This document shows positions 8,960 to 17,050 of a DNA stretch of 64,000 nucleotides, piece after piece (the stretch's first letter is position 1; each line of letters opens with the position of its first letter). The notes under the pieces are model-generated. The model did not search any database and was not told the origin of the DNA. It saw nothing but the letters and a program-made list of their open reading frames with translations. Source of the DNA: Parvularcula mediterranea (GTDB lineage Bacteria; Pseudomonadota; Alphaproteobacteria; Caulobacterales; Parvularculaceae); NCBI RefSeq assembly GCF_013085255.1, contig NZ_JABFCX010000003.1:815288-879287 (forward strand), read 5' to 3'. Made by a program: the position numbers and the translations under genes.

Positions 8960-11102
8960 CGGTCCGGGTCCTGTGGCCCCTATGAACCGGCAAGTGCGTC
9001 TTGGGCAGAGCATCGGCCATCGCCGCGTACTCCGGCGGCAAACCGTAGACCGTGTGGAAGAGCTGCCACTCCTGCGCCTCGCCGTTGGTCTCGACCTCGA
9101 AGGCTGCGCTGTCGCAGGCCCTCCCGATGCAGGTGAAGCTGAACCCGCCCGGCTCTGAGCGCTCAAACCTCTGGCCCATGAAGGTCATGGCGGTGACGCC
9201 AGCGTCCGATGGGATGCGGAGCAGGGTCTCATCAGCCCCGGCCGTGCGCAGCACCAGCCCGCCATCGGGTCCGCTCGTGACCTGCGCCTCCGGGCCGGTA
9301 CGAAGGTCGACAGGCGCGCGGAGAAGGCCTGACCCGTAGCCTGGAACATCGCCCCTCTCGAAGGAGAGCGGGGCCAGTCTCTCGGCTGGGTCATCATTCG
9401 TGTAAAGAGTGACGAAGCTTGCGCCCTCCGCGGTGACATGGGTGAGGTTGAGATGGGCTGGCCTCTCAAGCGTATAGGCAGGAAGCAAGGCGGCGGCGAT
9501 CATCCCGACGAAGGCGGCGCCTCCTGCAGTACCCAGTGCCATCTTCAGCACACCCCGTTCCGCCAGCGGCATGAGCACGAGCGTGATAAGAACAGATGCC
9601 ATCACCGGCGTGACCCATGAAGGGCTGAAGCTGAACGTCCATTCGAGCATCTGCAGCATCGGTGCCCAGACCATCACTGCGAACGCTGCGGAACCCACAA
9701 GGGCCCACTTGCCGATCTCTGGCTTCCACGCAGCAACTCCAAGTGCCAGCAGCCCCGCGATCAGCGGCACGGCGAAGAGGATGCCCGCCCCGCCGATCAC
9801 GTAACTCAAGATTGCTCCGCATAGGGAGAAGAACAGCCACCCTGCTGCACCGCGCCTGATCGGGTCGGTGTCCCGGGGCAGGATGCCGAGCGCTGCGACG
9901 CACCCCAGGAGGGCGCCCCCATAAAGCGCGAGCCTGAACCCGACCGGATTGGCGATCCAGAAGGACGTCTCGGCCCTCACCAGCTTCAAGACGAAGGCAA
10001 CCACGATGGCCGCGAGGAGAGCGGCAGCCACTGCCAGCACCGGGACGGCCTCGATGCGAAGGCCATGAACAATCCTCTCGCCCCTTGGCCAGAGGGCAAC
10101 ATAGCCAAAGGCGACGAGCCCGAGCCCGATCAGGGCAAAACCGACCATCGGGGACATCGTCACGAACCCTCGGCCGAGAATGTCCGTGAACAGAAGCTTG
10201 CTACCACTGCCCTCGAGGCCGTCTGCCAGGTAAGCCTCCAGCGCGCCAGTGGCCAAGGTTCCCATGTGAGCGATGCTGCGCTCGCTGAGCACATCGAGAT
10301 TATCCGTCGACGTATGATAGTTCTCAACACCCGCCAGGATCGCGAGGTTGATGCCCGCATAGCCTTTGGGCAGGAACACCGTCAGGTCCGTGTCGTTCGG
10401 CATCATCTCGTAGACATCGGTCATGACCGAGTTCGAGACCCTGAAGCCGCCCTGCCCGGCGAAGAGGTTCACGGCCGGTGCATTCGGAGAGCTTGTCTGG
10501 AACATCATCACCGGACCGTGGGAGCCGCGGGCCTCCATGTTGATGACGAACGCCACATCGTCCCGGTCCGGATCGTTCTTGACGAAGTCTACCGCACCGA
10601 GGAGACCGACTTCTTCCCCTTCGTTGAGGAGGAAGATCACGGGCCGTTCAAGGTCCCGGCCCTTGAGCTGCTCGGCGATTTCGAGAAGCGCTGCAACGCC
10701 AATGCCCGCATCACCCGCGCCGGGGCCCGTTGGCACACTGTCATAGTGGGCGGAGAGGAGCGCAGCGCCGCCGCCATCTGGCCCGGCGCGAAACACCACG
10801 TTCCGCACCCGCGCACAGCGGGCCCAGCCTTCGCCATTGCGGCAGGCCATGTTGTCGGTGACGCGCGGTGTGTAGCCAAGGGCTTTGATCTCCTCGATCA
10901 GGCGCGCACGGACGGCATCGGCCTCCTCCGTGTCCACTGTATGAGGGGTTCCTTCGGTACCGATCACCCGGGCAAGCCGCGCTTTGGCTCCGGCGGTGTC
11001 GAAGTCGGCACTCCCCGGAGAGGGCGGGTTGAGCATCCCCTCCGTCAGCACGAGGAAGGCAAGGACCAGAAGCCCTGCCAGCGGTAGAATGATCCTGCCC
11101 AT
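8916..11102 (-). CDS. M28-family metallopeptidase with C-terminal membrane domain
   Basis: A predicted di-zinc aminopeptidase anchored in the envelope, similar in layout to the eukaryotic ER aminopeptidase (FXNA/ERMP1) group. After an N-terminal anchor helix comes an M28 domain with the zinc ligands His119 and Asp131 (AHYDSVPTGPGAGDAG) and the catalytic pair in NEGEE (163-164). About eight hydrophobic helices occupy residues 320-560, followed by a soluble C-terminal beta-rich part of about 170 residues. It lies 27 bp after the serine hydrolase gene on the same strand and is probably co-transcribed. Its substrate is unknown. Confidence 0.9.
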   Translation of the reverse strand: MGRIILPLAGLLVLAFLVLTEGMLNPPSPGSADFDTAGAKARLARVIGTEGTPHTVDTEEADAVRARLIEEIKALGYTPRVTDNMACRNGEGWARCARVRNVVFRAGPDGGGAALLSAHYDSVPTGPGAGDAGIGVAALLEIAEQLKGRDLERPVIFLLNEGEEVGLLGAVDFVKNDPDRDDVAFVINMEARGSHGPVMMFQTSSPNAPAVNLFAGQGGFRVSNSVMTDVYEMMPNDTDLTVFLPKGYAGINLAILAGVENYHTSTDNLDVLSERSIAHMGTLATGALEAYLADGLEGSGSKLLFTDILGRGFVTMSPMVGFALIGLGLVAFGYVALWPRGERIVHGLRIEAVPVLAVAAALLAAIVVAFVLKLVRAETSFWIANPVGFRLALYGGALLGCVAALGILPRDTDPIRRGAAGWLFFSLCGAILSYVIGGAGILFAVPLIAGLLALGVAAWKPEIGKWALVGSAAFAVMVWAPMLQMLEWTFSFSPSWVTPVMASVLITLVLMPLAERGVLKMALGTAGGAAFVGMIAAALLPAYTLERPAHLNLTHVTAEGASFVTLYTNDDPAERLAPLSFERGDVPGYGSGLLRAPVDLRTGPEAQVTSGPDGGLVLRTAGADETLLRIPSDAGVTAMTFMGQRFERSEPGGFSFTCIGRACDSAAFEVETNGEAQEWQLFHTVYGLPPEYAAMADALPKTHLPVHRGHRTRTVSLQTVPAEAPSLP

Positions 11103-11129
11103 TTTCTCTCTCCCCTGCCCTGCCTGCGC

Positions 11130-12356
11130 CTAAAGCCCTGCGCGCCGGACGCGGGTCATGTCGTCAGGGAGCTGATTTTTGATGGCACGGAAGAGCTGCA
11201 CAAACTCCGGCTTCTCCACGACAGGCCCCCTGTCGGCGCTGACCATCACAATCACTGCGCCAAGGTCGGGATCCATGTGAACGAACTGCCCATTGTAGCC
11301 CTGCATGGTGAAAGAGCCTTCGTCGCCGCCGGGCAGCCAGAATTGGTAACTGTAGCCGAGCTGGCCATCACCGCCAGGCTCATGGCTCGCCTGCGGCGGT
11401 GTACGGACCATGTCGACCCAGCCCGCAGGCAGGATGCGCTCCTCACCGAAGACGCCGTCCTGCACATAGAGCTGGCCGAGCTTGGCATAGTCTTCGAGCG
11501 TCAGCTGAAGGCAGCAATAGCCGAGCTCCTTCGCCGCGATCCCCTGCCGGTCGGTCAGCCATGAGCCACCCGAGTACCCAAGCGGCTGGGCCAGCTTCTC
11601 GTTGAAGATCTCGATCAGCGACATGTCGTAAGCGCCGCGAAGGACGCCAGCCAGCACTTGCGTGTTGGAGGAAATGTAGTCGAGATCCTGACCCGCCGGA
11701 CGGTTCCTACGGTGGGCACGGACAACGTCGTCCACGTCCTTGTTCCAGAGAAACGTGTCGACGAAGAGCTTGCGAATGTCCGACTTCGGGTTTTCGTAGT
11801 TCTCGTCAAAGTCGATGCCTGACGACATCCAGAGGAGGTGCCTGATCGAGGTATCGCCAAAGTCCGTGCCCGCATAATCCTTTGCGTAGCGGCTGGCCTT
11901 GTCCTCGAAGCTCTCGATCACGCCCTCTTCGACCGCAATGGCCGTCAGCGTGCTGATGTAGGACTTCGCGACGGACCATGAGGTGAACCGGTCCTCAGCA
12001 TCCGCTTCACCGAAATAGCGCTCGTGGACCACCACGCCGTCTTTCAGGACCAAGATCCCCTGCACGTTCCGGCGGGCTGCATAGTCTTCGAACGTCCGCT
12101 CCGCGCCGTCCCATTCATAGCTCACCGACAGCGGCGTCACCGCGCGGGGGAAGGTGGTGACGAACTCACCGGGCTCGACCTCGCGGGAGGGATAGACCGT
12201 CTCCATCCGGCGGAAGACCTCGCGGCGGTCCTCGATGTTCACCATCGCGATCACTTCGCGTGGCGAAAACTCAGAGCCGGGGCGCACATACCAGAAGGCA
12301 GCAGCGATCACGCCTGCGCACAGAAGGGCGAAGGCTGGCAGCAGCAGCTTTTTCAT
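11130..12356 (-). CDS. Serine hydrolase, class C beta-lactamase-like
   Basis: A 408-aa beta-lactamase/penicillin-binding-like hydrolase with one N-terminal membrane or signal segment. The catalytic SxxK is Ser128-Val-Ala-Lys131 in TSWSVAKS. The YISSNTQ segment provides the tyrosine motif. The third KTG/HxG motif is not obvious; the MQGYNGQF segment may take its place. Proteins of this group are usually esterases or amidases, not true beta-lactamases. It is followed directly by the M28 peptidase and preceded by COQ9 on the same strand. Confidence 0.88.
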   Translation of the reverse strand: MKKLLLPAFALLCAGVIAAAFWYVRPGSEFSPREVIAMVNIEDRREVFRRMETVYPSREVEPGEFVTTFPRAVTPLSVSYEWDGAERTFEDYAARRNVQGILVLKDGVVVHERYFGEADAEDRFTSWSVAKSYISTLTAIAVEEGVIESFEDKASRYAKDYAGTDFGDTSIRHLLWMSSGIDFDENYENPKSDIRKLFVDTFLWNKDVDDVVRAHRRNRPAGQDLDYISSNTQVLAGVLRGAYDMSLIEIFNEKLAQPLGYSGGSWLTDRQGIAAKELGYCCLQLTLEDYAKLGQLYVQDGVFGEERILPAGWVDMVRTPPQASHEPGGDGQLGYSYQFWLPGGDEGSFTMQGYNGQFVHMDPDLGAVIVMVSADRGPVVEKPEFVQLFRAIKNQLPDDMTRVRRAGL

Positions 12357-12377
12357 AAGGGGCGTTCCTCGTGGTTC

Positions 12378-13085
12378 TTATTTTCCCGAACCGTAGCGGA
12401 ACCTTCCCAGAAAGCCCACGATGTCCGCGGGGTCAGGGGCGGCCTCGGTGACCCGTCCCTTGAACTTCTCAAAGCTCATCAGGTTGCCGAGCCTCGCGTC
12501 CAGGAACGCCCATGTCTCGGCATAGGGGTCGTCTGCCGCCGCATCGCCGCTGTTCCCGAACCAGTTGGCGAGGGTCGATGTATAGACCGCCGAGAGTGTC
12601 ATCCTCTTGGAATACCAGTTGAAATCGGTGCTCTTGTCTTGGGTGGCACGCCACATCGCATCGGCGGTCTGCCAGACAAGTTTTGCGCCGAGGCCGCCAT
12701 GGTGGGGGAGCGCCAGCGTCGCAGCCGCTCTCCTCGCCGCCTCTCGGTTCCAGTCCAGCTGCTCGATGCGCTGCTTCACCAGCCAGCGGATCTTCTTGGT
12801 AATGCCGTGGGGCTTGGGGTTCTCGGCCTCGAAGGCCTCGACCATCGCGCGGTCCTCCTCCTCCGACCAGAAGGCGAGCACATCGCCAATCCCGCCGGGG
12901 AAAAGCCTGTCCACCAGCCCCTCCTCGATCGACCCCGCAGGCAGGTCCGCGCGCTTTGCCGCAACGTCTAGCGTCTGCCGGGTGAAGCCCTCAAAGGCTG
13001 CTTCGCTCAGGAGTTCGTCAAGAATGGCGCGGCGCAGGGCCTCGTCGGCGCCATTTCCTTGTGTCTTGGTGGTCGCATCGTTCAT
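12378..13085 (-). CDS. COQ9-family ubiquinone biosynthesis protein
   Basis: A TetR-like-fold protein of the COQ9 family, which binds lipids and presents ubiquinone intermediates to the hydroxylase COQ7. The conserved C-terminal part holds DxAMWRATQDKSTDFNWY-type residues (TADAMW, DFNWYSKR) and the WAFLDARL stretch typical of alphaproteobacterial COQ9. ATG 13085 (235 aa) is preferred over TTG 13121. In many alphaproteobacteria this gene lies next to rpsU, as here (divergent, about 100 bp apart). Confidence 0.92.
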   Translation of the reverse strand: MNDATTKTQGNGADEALRRAILDELLSEAAFEGFTRQTLDVAAKRADLPAGSIEEGLVDRLFPGGIGDVLAFWSEEEDRAMVEAFEAENPKPHGITKKIRWLVKQRIEQLDWNREAARRAAATLALPHHGGLGAKLVWQTADAMWRATQDKSTDFNWYSKRMTLSAVYTSTLANWFGNSGDAAADDPYAETWAFLDARLGNLMSFEKFKGRVTEAAPDPADIVGFLGRFRYGSGK

Positions 13086-13182
13086 GACAAAGCCATATTC
13101 CCTTGGCAGAAGCCTCGACAAGGCGCGAATTGCCCTTTATGGGCACGCCTTCGCTGAAGCTGCCACCTGAGGAGTGAGACCC

Positions 13183-13392
13183 ATCGTTAACATCGTCGTG
13201 CGCGACAACAATGTCGAGCAAGCCCTGCGCGCCCTTAAGAAGAAGATGCAGCGCGAGGGAACCTTCCGCGAAATGAAAGCCCGTAAGTTCTACGAGAAAC
13301 CCTCGGAGAAACGCGCTCGCCAAAAGGCTGAAGCCGTTCGCCGTGCGCGCAAGCTGCAGCGCAAGAAGATGCAGCGCGAGGGTCTGGCCTAA
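13183..13392 (+). CDS. rpsU: 30S ribosomal protein S21
   Basis: S21 is a small basic protein of the 30S subunit needed for early initiation. The sequence matches alphaproteobacterial S21 throughout ([17 protein letters not shown], then a KPSEKRARQ-type basic helix). The start is odd: GGAG at 13171-13174 is an ideal Shine-Dalgarno 8 nt before an ATC codon at 13183, which aligns with the family N-terminus M-V-N-I-V-V. GTG 13174 overlaps the SD itself, and GTG 13198 would remove the first beta residues. So either a rare AUC start is used or one of the GTG codons is. A terminator follows. Confidence 0.93.
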   Translation: MVNIVVRDNNVEQALRALKKKMQREGTFREMKARKFYEKPSEKRARQKAEAVRRARKLQRKKMQREGLA

Positions 13393-13430
13393 GCCAGCCC
13401 GCGCCCCGGCGCTTCAGCGTTTATGATGAG

Positions 13431-13461
13431 AGCCGCCCGGTCCTGCCGCGGCGGCTTTTTT
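13431..13461 (+). terminator. Rho-independent terminator of rpsU
   Basis: AGCCGCC (13431-13437) pairs with GGCGGCT (13450-13456), followed by TTTTTT. It lies 38 bp after the rpsU stop codon. Confidence 0.88.
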
Positions 13462-13476
13462 CTTGGAGTTTTCCGA

Positions 13477-13576
13477 TCTCACAGCGCGTGGCGCGTCCAT
13501 CGTCGTTGGCGCTACCGTTTCGCTACTCGAGCGCAGGGGGGCGGCGGGCCCGACCGGTCCGGACGTCCGGTCGGGC
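13477..13576. repeat. Interspersed palindromic element, copy 1
   Basis: The leader TCTCACAGCGCGTGGCGCGT (continuing CC, 13477-13498) and the 10-bp inverted repeat GCCCGACCGG/CCGGTCGGGC (13548-13557 and 13567-13576) both recur after rpoH at 37709-37766. Here the two parts are 49 nt apart; in copy 2 they are 9 nt apart. It sits just after the rpsU terminator. Confidence 0.7.
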
Positions 13577-13614
13577 GCCTTCCAGCGGAGGGCTTGCTTC
13601 TGGTAGCTGCTCGG

Positions 13615-14151
13615 CTACTGACTGGCCTGCAGGAACTTCGAGTTCCGCAGGAGAGCCGCGGAGATCAGCGAGATCACGAGGCCCACAGGGAAAAGCTCGA
13701 GAAACGTCACGGGGATCCGGAAGAGCGGATTGGCGTATTGCTCGGCCATGGTCGCCATTTTGGCCTTGAGCGCCTCGATCTCCGAAGCTGTCGCGCCGCC
13801 GTCTGCGGCCTTCTCCACCACCGATGCCGTGTAGCTGTCGATGAAGCTCGACCCAGTCGTCGCGATGTAAACTTCCCAGACCAGCACATAGGCCACCCCT
13901 GCAAAGGCTGAGATGAGGAGCCCGAGGCTGAGGCCTGTCCAGAAGGTGATCACCCCGCCCTGAGCAACGTCGCGATACCGCTTGATGGCGAAGAAGATCA
14001 CCGACAACGCGAGCAGCATGACGAGATAGCCGAGCCATTCGAGGCCCGCCATGTCGGCGTTTTCTCCCCCCGCGAGGCTCAGCGAGAGCGTATTGACGAT
14101 GATGATGATGGCGCCTGCGATGGCGCCGTAGATGGCTGCGGTTTTGATCAT
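13615..14151 (-). CDS. DUF4199-domain membrane protein
   Basis: A 178-aa protein with four hydrophobic helices (about residues 5-25, 38-57, 70-93, 148-170) and a soluble loop between the third and fourth, matching the DUF4199 family of unknown function. It is co-oriented with and downstream of a membrane-anchored LuxR-type regulator, a pairing seen in other genomes. Two palindromes of the type TCACCC-N4-GGGTGA lie 64-79 and 101-116 bp upstream of its ATG, suggesting direct control by a LuxR-type regulator. Confidence 0.85.
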   Translation of the reverse strand: MIKTAAIYGAIAGAIIIIVNTLSLSLAGGENADMAGLEWLGYLVMLLALSVIFFAIKRYRDVAQGGVITFWTGLSLGLLISAFAGVAYVLVWEVYIATTGSSFIDSYTASVVEKAADGGATASEIEALKAKMATMAEQYANPLFRIPVTFLELFPVGLVISLISAALLRNSKFLQASQ

Positions 14152-14214
14152 TGCGAGGTCCTTCCCCGGTTGCTGATGACCGCTTCCGTGAGCCCCGCCG
14201 CTCGGTCATTCCTA

Positions 14215-14230
14215 TCGCCCACATGGGTGA
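14215..14230 (-). promoter_or_regulatory. Putative LuxR-type operator upstream of the DUF4199 gene
   Basis: The plus strand reads TCGCCCACATGGGTGA, one mismatch from a perfect TCACCC-N4-GGGTGA palindrome. It is nearly the same as the perfect copy at 22445-22460. It lies 64 bp upstream of the DUF4199 start codon. Confidence 0.55.
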
Positions 14231-14251
14231 TTCCGAGCATTTCTGCGTCTT

Positions 14252-14267
14252 TCACCCGTTCAGGGGA
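14252..14267 (-). promoter_or_regulatory. Second, degenerate copy of the palindrome
   Basis: TCACCCGTTCAGGGGA has a perfect left half-site and four of six matches on the right. Its centre is 37 bp from that of the copy at 14215 and it overlaps the stop codon of the LuxR-type gene. Confidence 0.4.
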
Positions 14268-14709
14268 TGAGCGAGAGCTCCTTCGCCTTCATCACCGCCT
14301 GCGCCCTGCGGCTGACGTCCAGCTTCTCGAAAAGGTGGGAGAGATGCGTTTTCACCGTATTGGGTGAGATCTCGAGAGCCCGCGCGATTTCCTTGTTCGC
14401 CATTCCCTGCCCCAGCAGCTCGAGCACGGCGCATTCGCGCGAGGAGAGACCAAGGACCTCAATGGCAGCTTCATTGCGAGAGAACCCTTCACGGTCCTTC
14501 GGAACCGTCAGCTGGCGACCCATCCAGATGCCAAGCAGCACGAACAGCACCGCGACAATGATGACGTAGGCCTCGGCCGGGAACATCCGGGCGGCGCGGC
14601 GATACTCGAGCCAGCTGAGCGCGAACGCAGCCAGAGCGAGGAAGCCCGCATAGGCTGCCGCGCGGCCCAGCCCGAACTTCTCCAACTGCCGCCAAAGCTG
14701 CGCGAACAC
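14260..14709 (-). CDS. Membrane-anchored LuxR-type transcriptional regulator
   Basis: Two N-terminal transmembrane helices (about residues 17-35 and 47-65) precede a C-terminal LuxR/GerE helix-turn-helix with the typical LSSRECAVLELLGQGMANKEIA and SPNTVKTHLSHLFEKLDV-type segments. There is no receiver domain, so it probably senses a membrane or envelope cue directly. GTG 14709 (149 aa) puts the first helix near the N-terminus as in relatives; the upstream extension to 14844 looks non-coding. It is upstream of DUF4199 on the same strand and divergent from the thioesterase gene. Confidence 0.85.
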   Translation of the reverse strand: MFAQLWRQLEKFGLGRAAAYAGFLALAAFALSWLEYRRAARMFPAEAYVIIVAVLFVLLGIWMGRQLTVPKDREGFSRNEAAIEVLGLSSRECAVLELLGQGMANKEIARALEISPNTVKTHLSHLFEKLDVSRRAQAVMKAKELSLIP

Positions 14710-14847
14710 GGGATACGCCTGCCTTCTCCTGCCCTGATGGAACCCTGCTGGAGCCCGTGGCCCAGCGTCAACAGCGGGGCTGCATCCGCCTCGCCTCCCC
14801 GAATGGCTTCCGCTACGAGCGCTGCAAATAGAATGAGGAAACACCCC

Positions 14848-15297
14848 ATGTCAGCCTATGAAATGGTGAAAGACCAGCTCTCCAAAATGGTGCCCTTCGC
14901 GATCCATACCGGCGTCGTTATCGACGAGCTCTCCGGCGAAGGCGCGACCTGCCACCTCGAACAGCGCGGCGAGGTCGAGAATCACATCCAGTCGATGCAC
15001 GCAGGCGCCCTCTTCGTCCTCGGCGAGCAGGCGTCAGGCGCGGCCTATGCTGGCGCATTTGTCGACCGGATGATGGCCCTGCGCCCTGTCGCCGCCAAAG
15101 CCGAGATCAGCTACCTCAAGATCGCCAAGGGCACGATCACGGCCAAAGCCAAGGTCCGCGACGACGTCGACGGCCTCAAGGCCAAGCTCGATCAGGACGG
15201 CAAGGTGGTCTTCGCGGTCGATGTCGATCTCTTCGACGCCGATGAGCTCCATGTCGCCAGCATGGTCGTGGACTGGCACGTCAAGAGCCTCAGCTAG
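14848..15297 (+). CDS. Hotdog-fold thioesterase (DUF4442/PaaI-like)
   Basis: A 149-aa single hotdog domain protein. The helix segment SMHAGALFVLGEQASGAA carries the family HAGA signature, followed by beta strands in which the residues ISYLKIAKG match DUF4442/PaaI thioesterases. It probably hydrolyses an acyl-CoA or acyl-ACP; the substrate is unknown. ATG 14848 has GAGGAA 7 nt upstream. It precedes pirin by about 100 bp with a hairpin in between (GCGGAGC/GCTCCGC near 15316-15340), so it may be a separate transcript. Confidence 0.87.
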   Translation: MSAYEMVKDQLSKMVPFAIHTGVVIDELSGEGATCHLEQRGEVENHIQSMHAGALFVLGEQASGAAYAGAFVDRMMALRPVAAKAEISYLKIAKGTITAKAKVRDDVDGLKAKLDQDGKVVFAVDVDLFDADELHVASMVVDWHVKSLS

Positions 15298-15400
15298 CGC
15301 TTTGCGATGCGCGCGGAGCAGCTTTGCGCTCCGCGTGGCTACCGGAACGGCGCTGGAACTCCGATGTTTCCTTCAACGAAGCGAACAAAGGAGGCCAATC

Positions 15401-16129
15401 ATGTTCGACGCCGACATCAATCGCGAAGACACCATCATCCGCCGTGCGGAGGAGCGCGGCCACGCCGATCACGGCTGGCTGAAGTCCGCCCACAGCTTTT
15501 CCTTCGCAGGGTACCACGACCCCGACTGGATGGGCTTTGGCCCCCTGCGCGTCATCAATGACGACCAGGTCGCGGGCGGCGCCGGTTTCCCGATGCACCC
15601 CCATGCGGACTTCGAGATCTTCTCCTACGTTTTGGAGGGCAAGCTCGAGCATAAGGACTCGATGGGCAATGGCTCTGTCGTGAAGGCTGGCGGTGTTCAG
15701 TACATGACCGCCGGCACTGGCGTCAGGCACTCCGAGTTCAATCCGGACACGGAGAACCCCGTCAAGTTCCTCCAGATCTGGATGGTGCCTGAAGAGAGCG
15801 GCGCGAAGCCGGGCTATCAGACCCTCGACATTCCGCCTGCGGAGAAAGACGGCAAGCTTCGCCTCTTCATCTCGAAGGACGGACGTGAAGGCTCGATCAA
15901 GACCCTCGCGCCGGCGGAAGTCTACGCGGCCCACATGACCGAAGGTCAGGAGACGCGCTTCACTCTGCCTGAGGGCCGGAAGGCCTACATCCACCTCGCT
16001 GAAGGCTCGGCGCAAGTGAACGGGGAACGCCTCTGGCGCGGCGATGCCATCGCTCTCTCCGCACCCGGAGAGGTCACGCTCTCAGGCGGCGAAGAGGCAG
16101 AGGTTTTGCTCTTCGACCTTAAAGCCTAG
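15401..16129 (+). CDS. Pirin-family bicupin protein (YhaK-like)
   Basis: Pirin proteins are Fe-binding bicupins; bacterial ones include quercetin dioxygenases and redox-linked regulators. The N-terminal cupin has the metal site HPHADFEIFSYVLEG (two His plus Glu) and the later His in GVRHSEFN. The 242-aa length and the DHGWLKSAHSFSFA start segment are characteristic of YhaK. ATG 15401 follows AAAGGAGG by 6 nt, one of the best ribosome sites in the window. A strong terminator follows. Confidence 0.93.
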   Translation: MFDADINREDTIIRRAEERGHADHGWLKSAHSFSFAGYHDPDWMGFGPLRVINDDQVAGGAGFPMHPHADFEIFSYVLEGKLEHKDSMGNGSVVKAGGVQYMTAGTGVRHSEFNPDTENPVKFLQIWMVPEESGAKPGYQTLDIPPAEKDGKLRLFISKDGREGSIKTLAPAEVYAAHMTEGQETRFTLPEGRKAYIHLAEGSAQVNGERLWRGDAIALSAPGEVTLSGGEEAEVLLFDLKA

Positions 16130-16138
16130 AAACAGAGA

Positions 16139-16167
16139 AGCCCGGAGCATCACGCTCCGGGCTTTTT
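16139..16167 (+). terminator. Rho-independent terminator after the pirin gene
   Basis: A perfect 10-bp stem AGCCCGGAGC/GCTCCGGGCT (16139-16148, 16154-16163) with a 5-nt loop and a TTTTT tail. It may also stop the convergent DUF481 gene only weakly, as no T-run lies on that side. Confidence 0.93.
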
Positions 16168-16174
16168 CTTATCG

Positions 16175-16930
16175 TCAGAAATCATACCCGATCGACGCTT
16201 GCAGCAGCGTGTCTGTGGACTGTCGGCCGTCCGGTGGATCGGTGTTGTGGATCACACGGTAGGAAATCCGTGAGCTGATCTTCTCGGTCAGCTTGGTCTT
16301 GAGGGAAATCGTGTTGTTGATCTGGGCGTTCTCGTCCGAGATCGTGGCGTCGAGGCTTTGCTCCAGGGTGACGTTCTCGCGGATCACGTGGCGCAGGGTT
16401 TCACCGAGGAAGACCGCGAGGGTGCCCTCTGTGCGCTCGAAATCGTCTGGCGCGTTCTGGGGCCTGGTCCGCTCAAGATACTGATAACCAGGACCAACCA
16501 GCAGGGTCAGCCTGCGATTGGGCCGGTCATAAAGGGAGTGGCCGAGTCCGCCGCCGACGAAGGCCTGGCGGTCAAAGCCTGAGAACTGGTCTTCGCCATA
16601 ACGGCCGCGTCCGTAGAGGAAGCTGTTGTCACCGGTTTGGATTTCGATCCTGTACTGACCATGCCAGCGGTTCTGCGTGACGACCGAGGTCTCGGTCCCG
16701 TCCCTGCGCTGGGTCGCCTCGGCATAGTCCCCTGCGGCTTCGAAGGCGTGGGTGATGGGCCCGAACTTCCGCGCAGCGTCGAAGCGCGCGCCGATGACGG
16801 CGTTCTCGGTGTTCCCGCTCGCTGCGGAGGCGTTGAACACGACCTGTCCGTCCCAACCGTCTTCCCCCTTCTTGAGGTCGGCCAGGGCAATGAGCGTTGA
16901 CGCAAGGATGAGCGGGGCCGTGCTCAGCAT
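16175..16930 (-). CDS. DUF481 outer-membrane beta-barrel protein
   Basis: A 251-aa protein with a short signal peptide and a YdiY/DUF481 beta-barrel: alternating hydrophobic strands, the SASGNTENAVIGA opening motif, and a C-terminal strand ending in aromatic phenylalanine (SIGYDF), the usual signal for outer-membrane insertion. DUF481 proteins are salt-inducible outer-membrane proteins of unclear role. ATG 16930 has GAGGT 5 nt upstream. It lies downstream of the rpsA terminator on the same strand and is probably separate. Confidence 0.9.
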   Translation of the reverse strand: MLSTAPLILASTLIALADLKKGEDGWDGQVVFNASAASGNTENAVIGARFDAARKFGPITHAFEAAGDYAEATQRRDGTETSVVTQNRWHGQYRIEIQTGDNSFLYGRGRYGEDQFSGFDRQAFVGGGLGHSLYDRPNRRLTLLVGPGYQYLERTRPQNAPDDFERTEGTLAVFLGETLRHVIRENVTLEQSLDATISDENAQINNTISLKTKLTEKISSRISYRVIHNTDPPDGRQSTDTLLQASIGYDF

Positions 16931-16997
16931 GGGGACCTCTTTGCAGAGGGCCGTAAAGAGAGCGCTAAATGTGGTTAACGCTCGCGTGAAAAGGCAA

Positions 16998-17025
16998 AGA
17001 AAAAGCCGGCCCCTGGGGGCCGGCT
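16998..17025 (-). terminator. Rho-independent terminator of rpsA
   Basis: On the minus strand AGCCGGCCCC pairs with GGGGCCGGCT (17016-17025 with 17004-17013), followed by TTTTTCTTT. It starts 25 bp after the rpsA stop codon. Confidence 0.88.
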
Positions 17026-17050
17026 CCATTCGTTTCGCTAAGCCAGAAGC

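Noticed and set aside
11130-12356. True beta-lactamase resistance gene
   Set aside because: The third motif is missing, the protein has no typical resistance context, and it is better described as a serine hydrolase of the same fold; the same caution applies to the gene at 38855.
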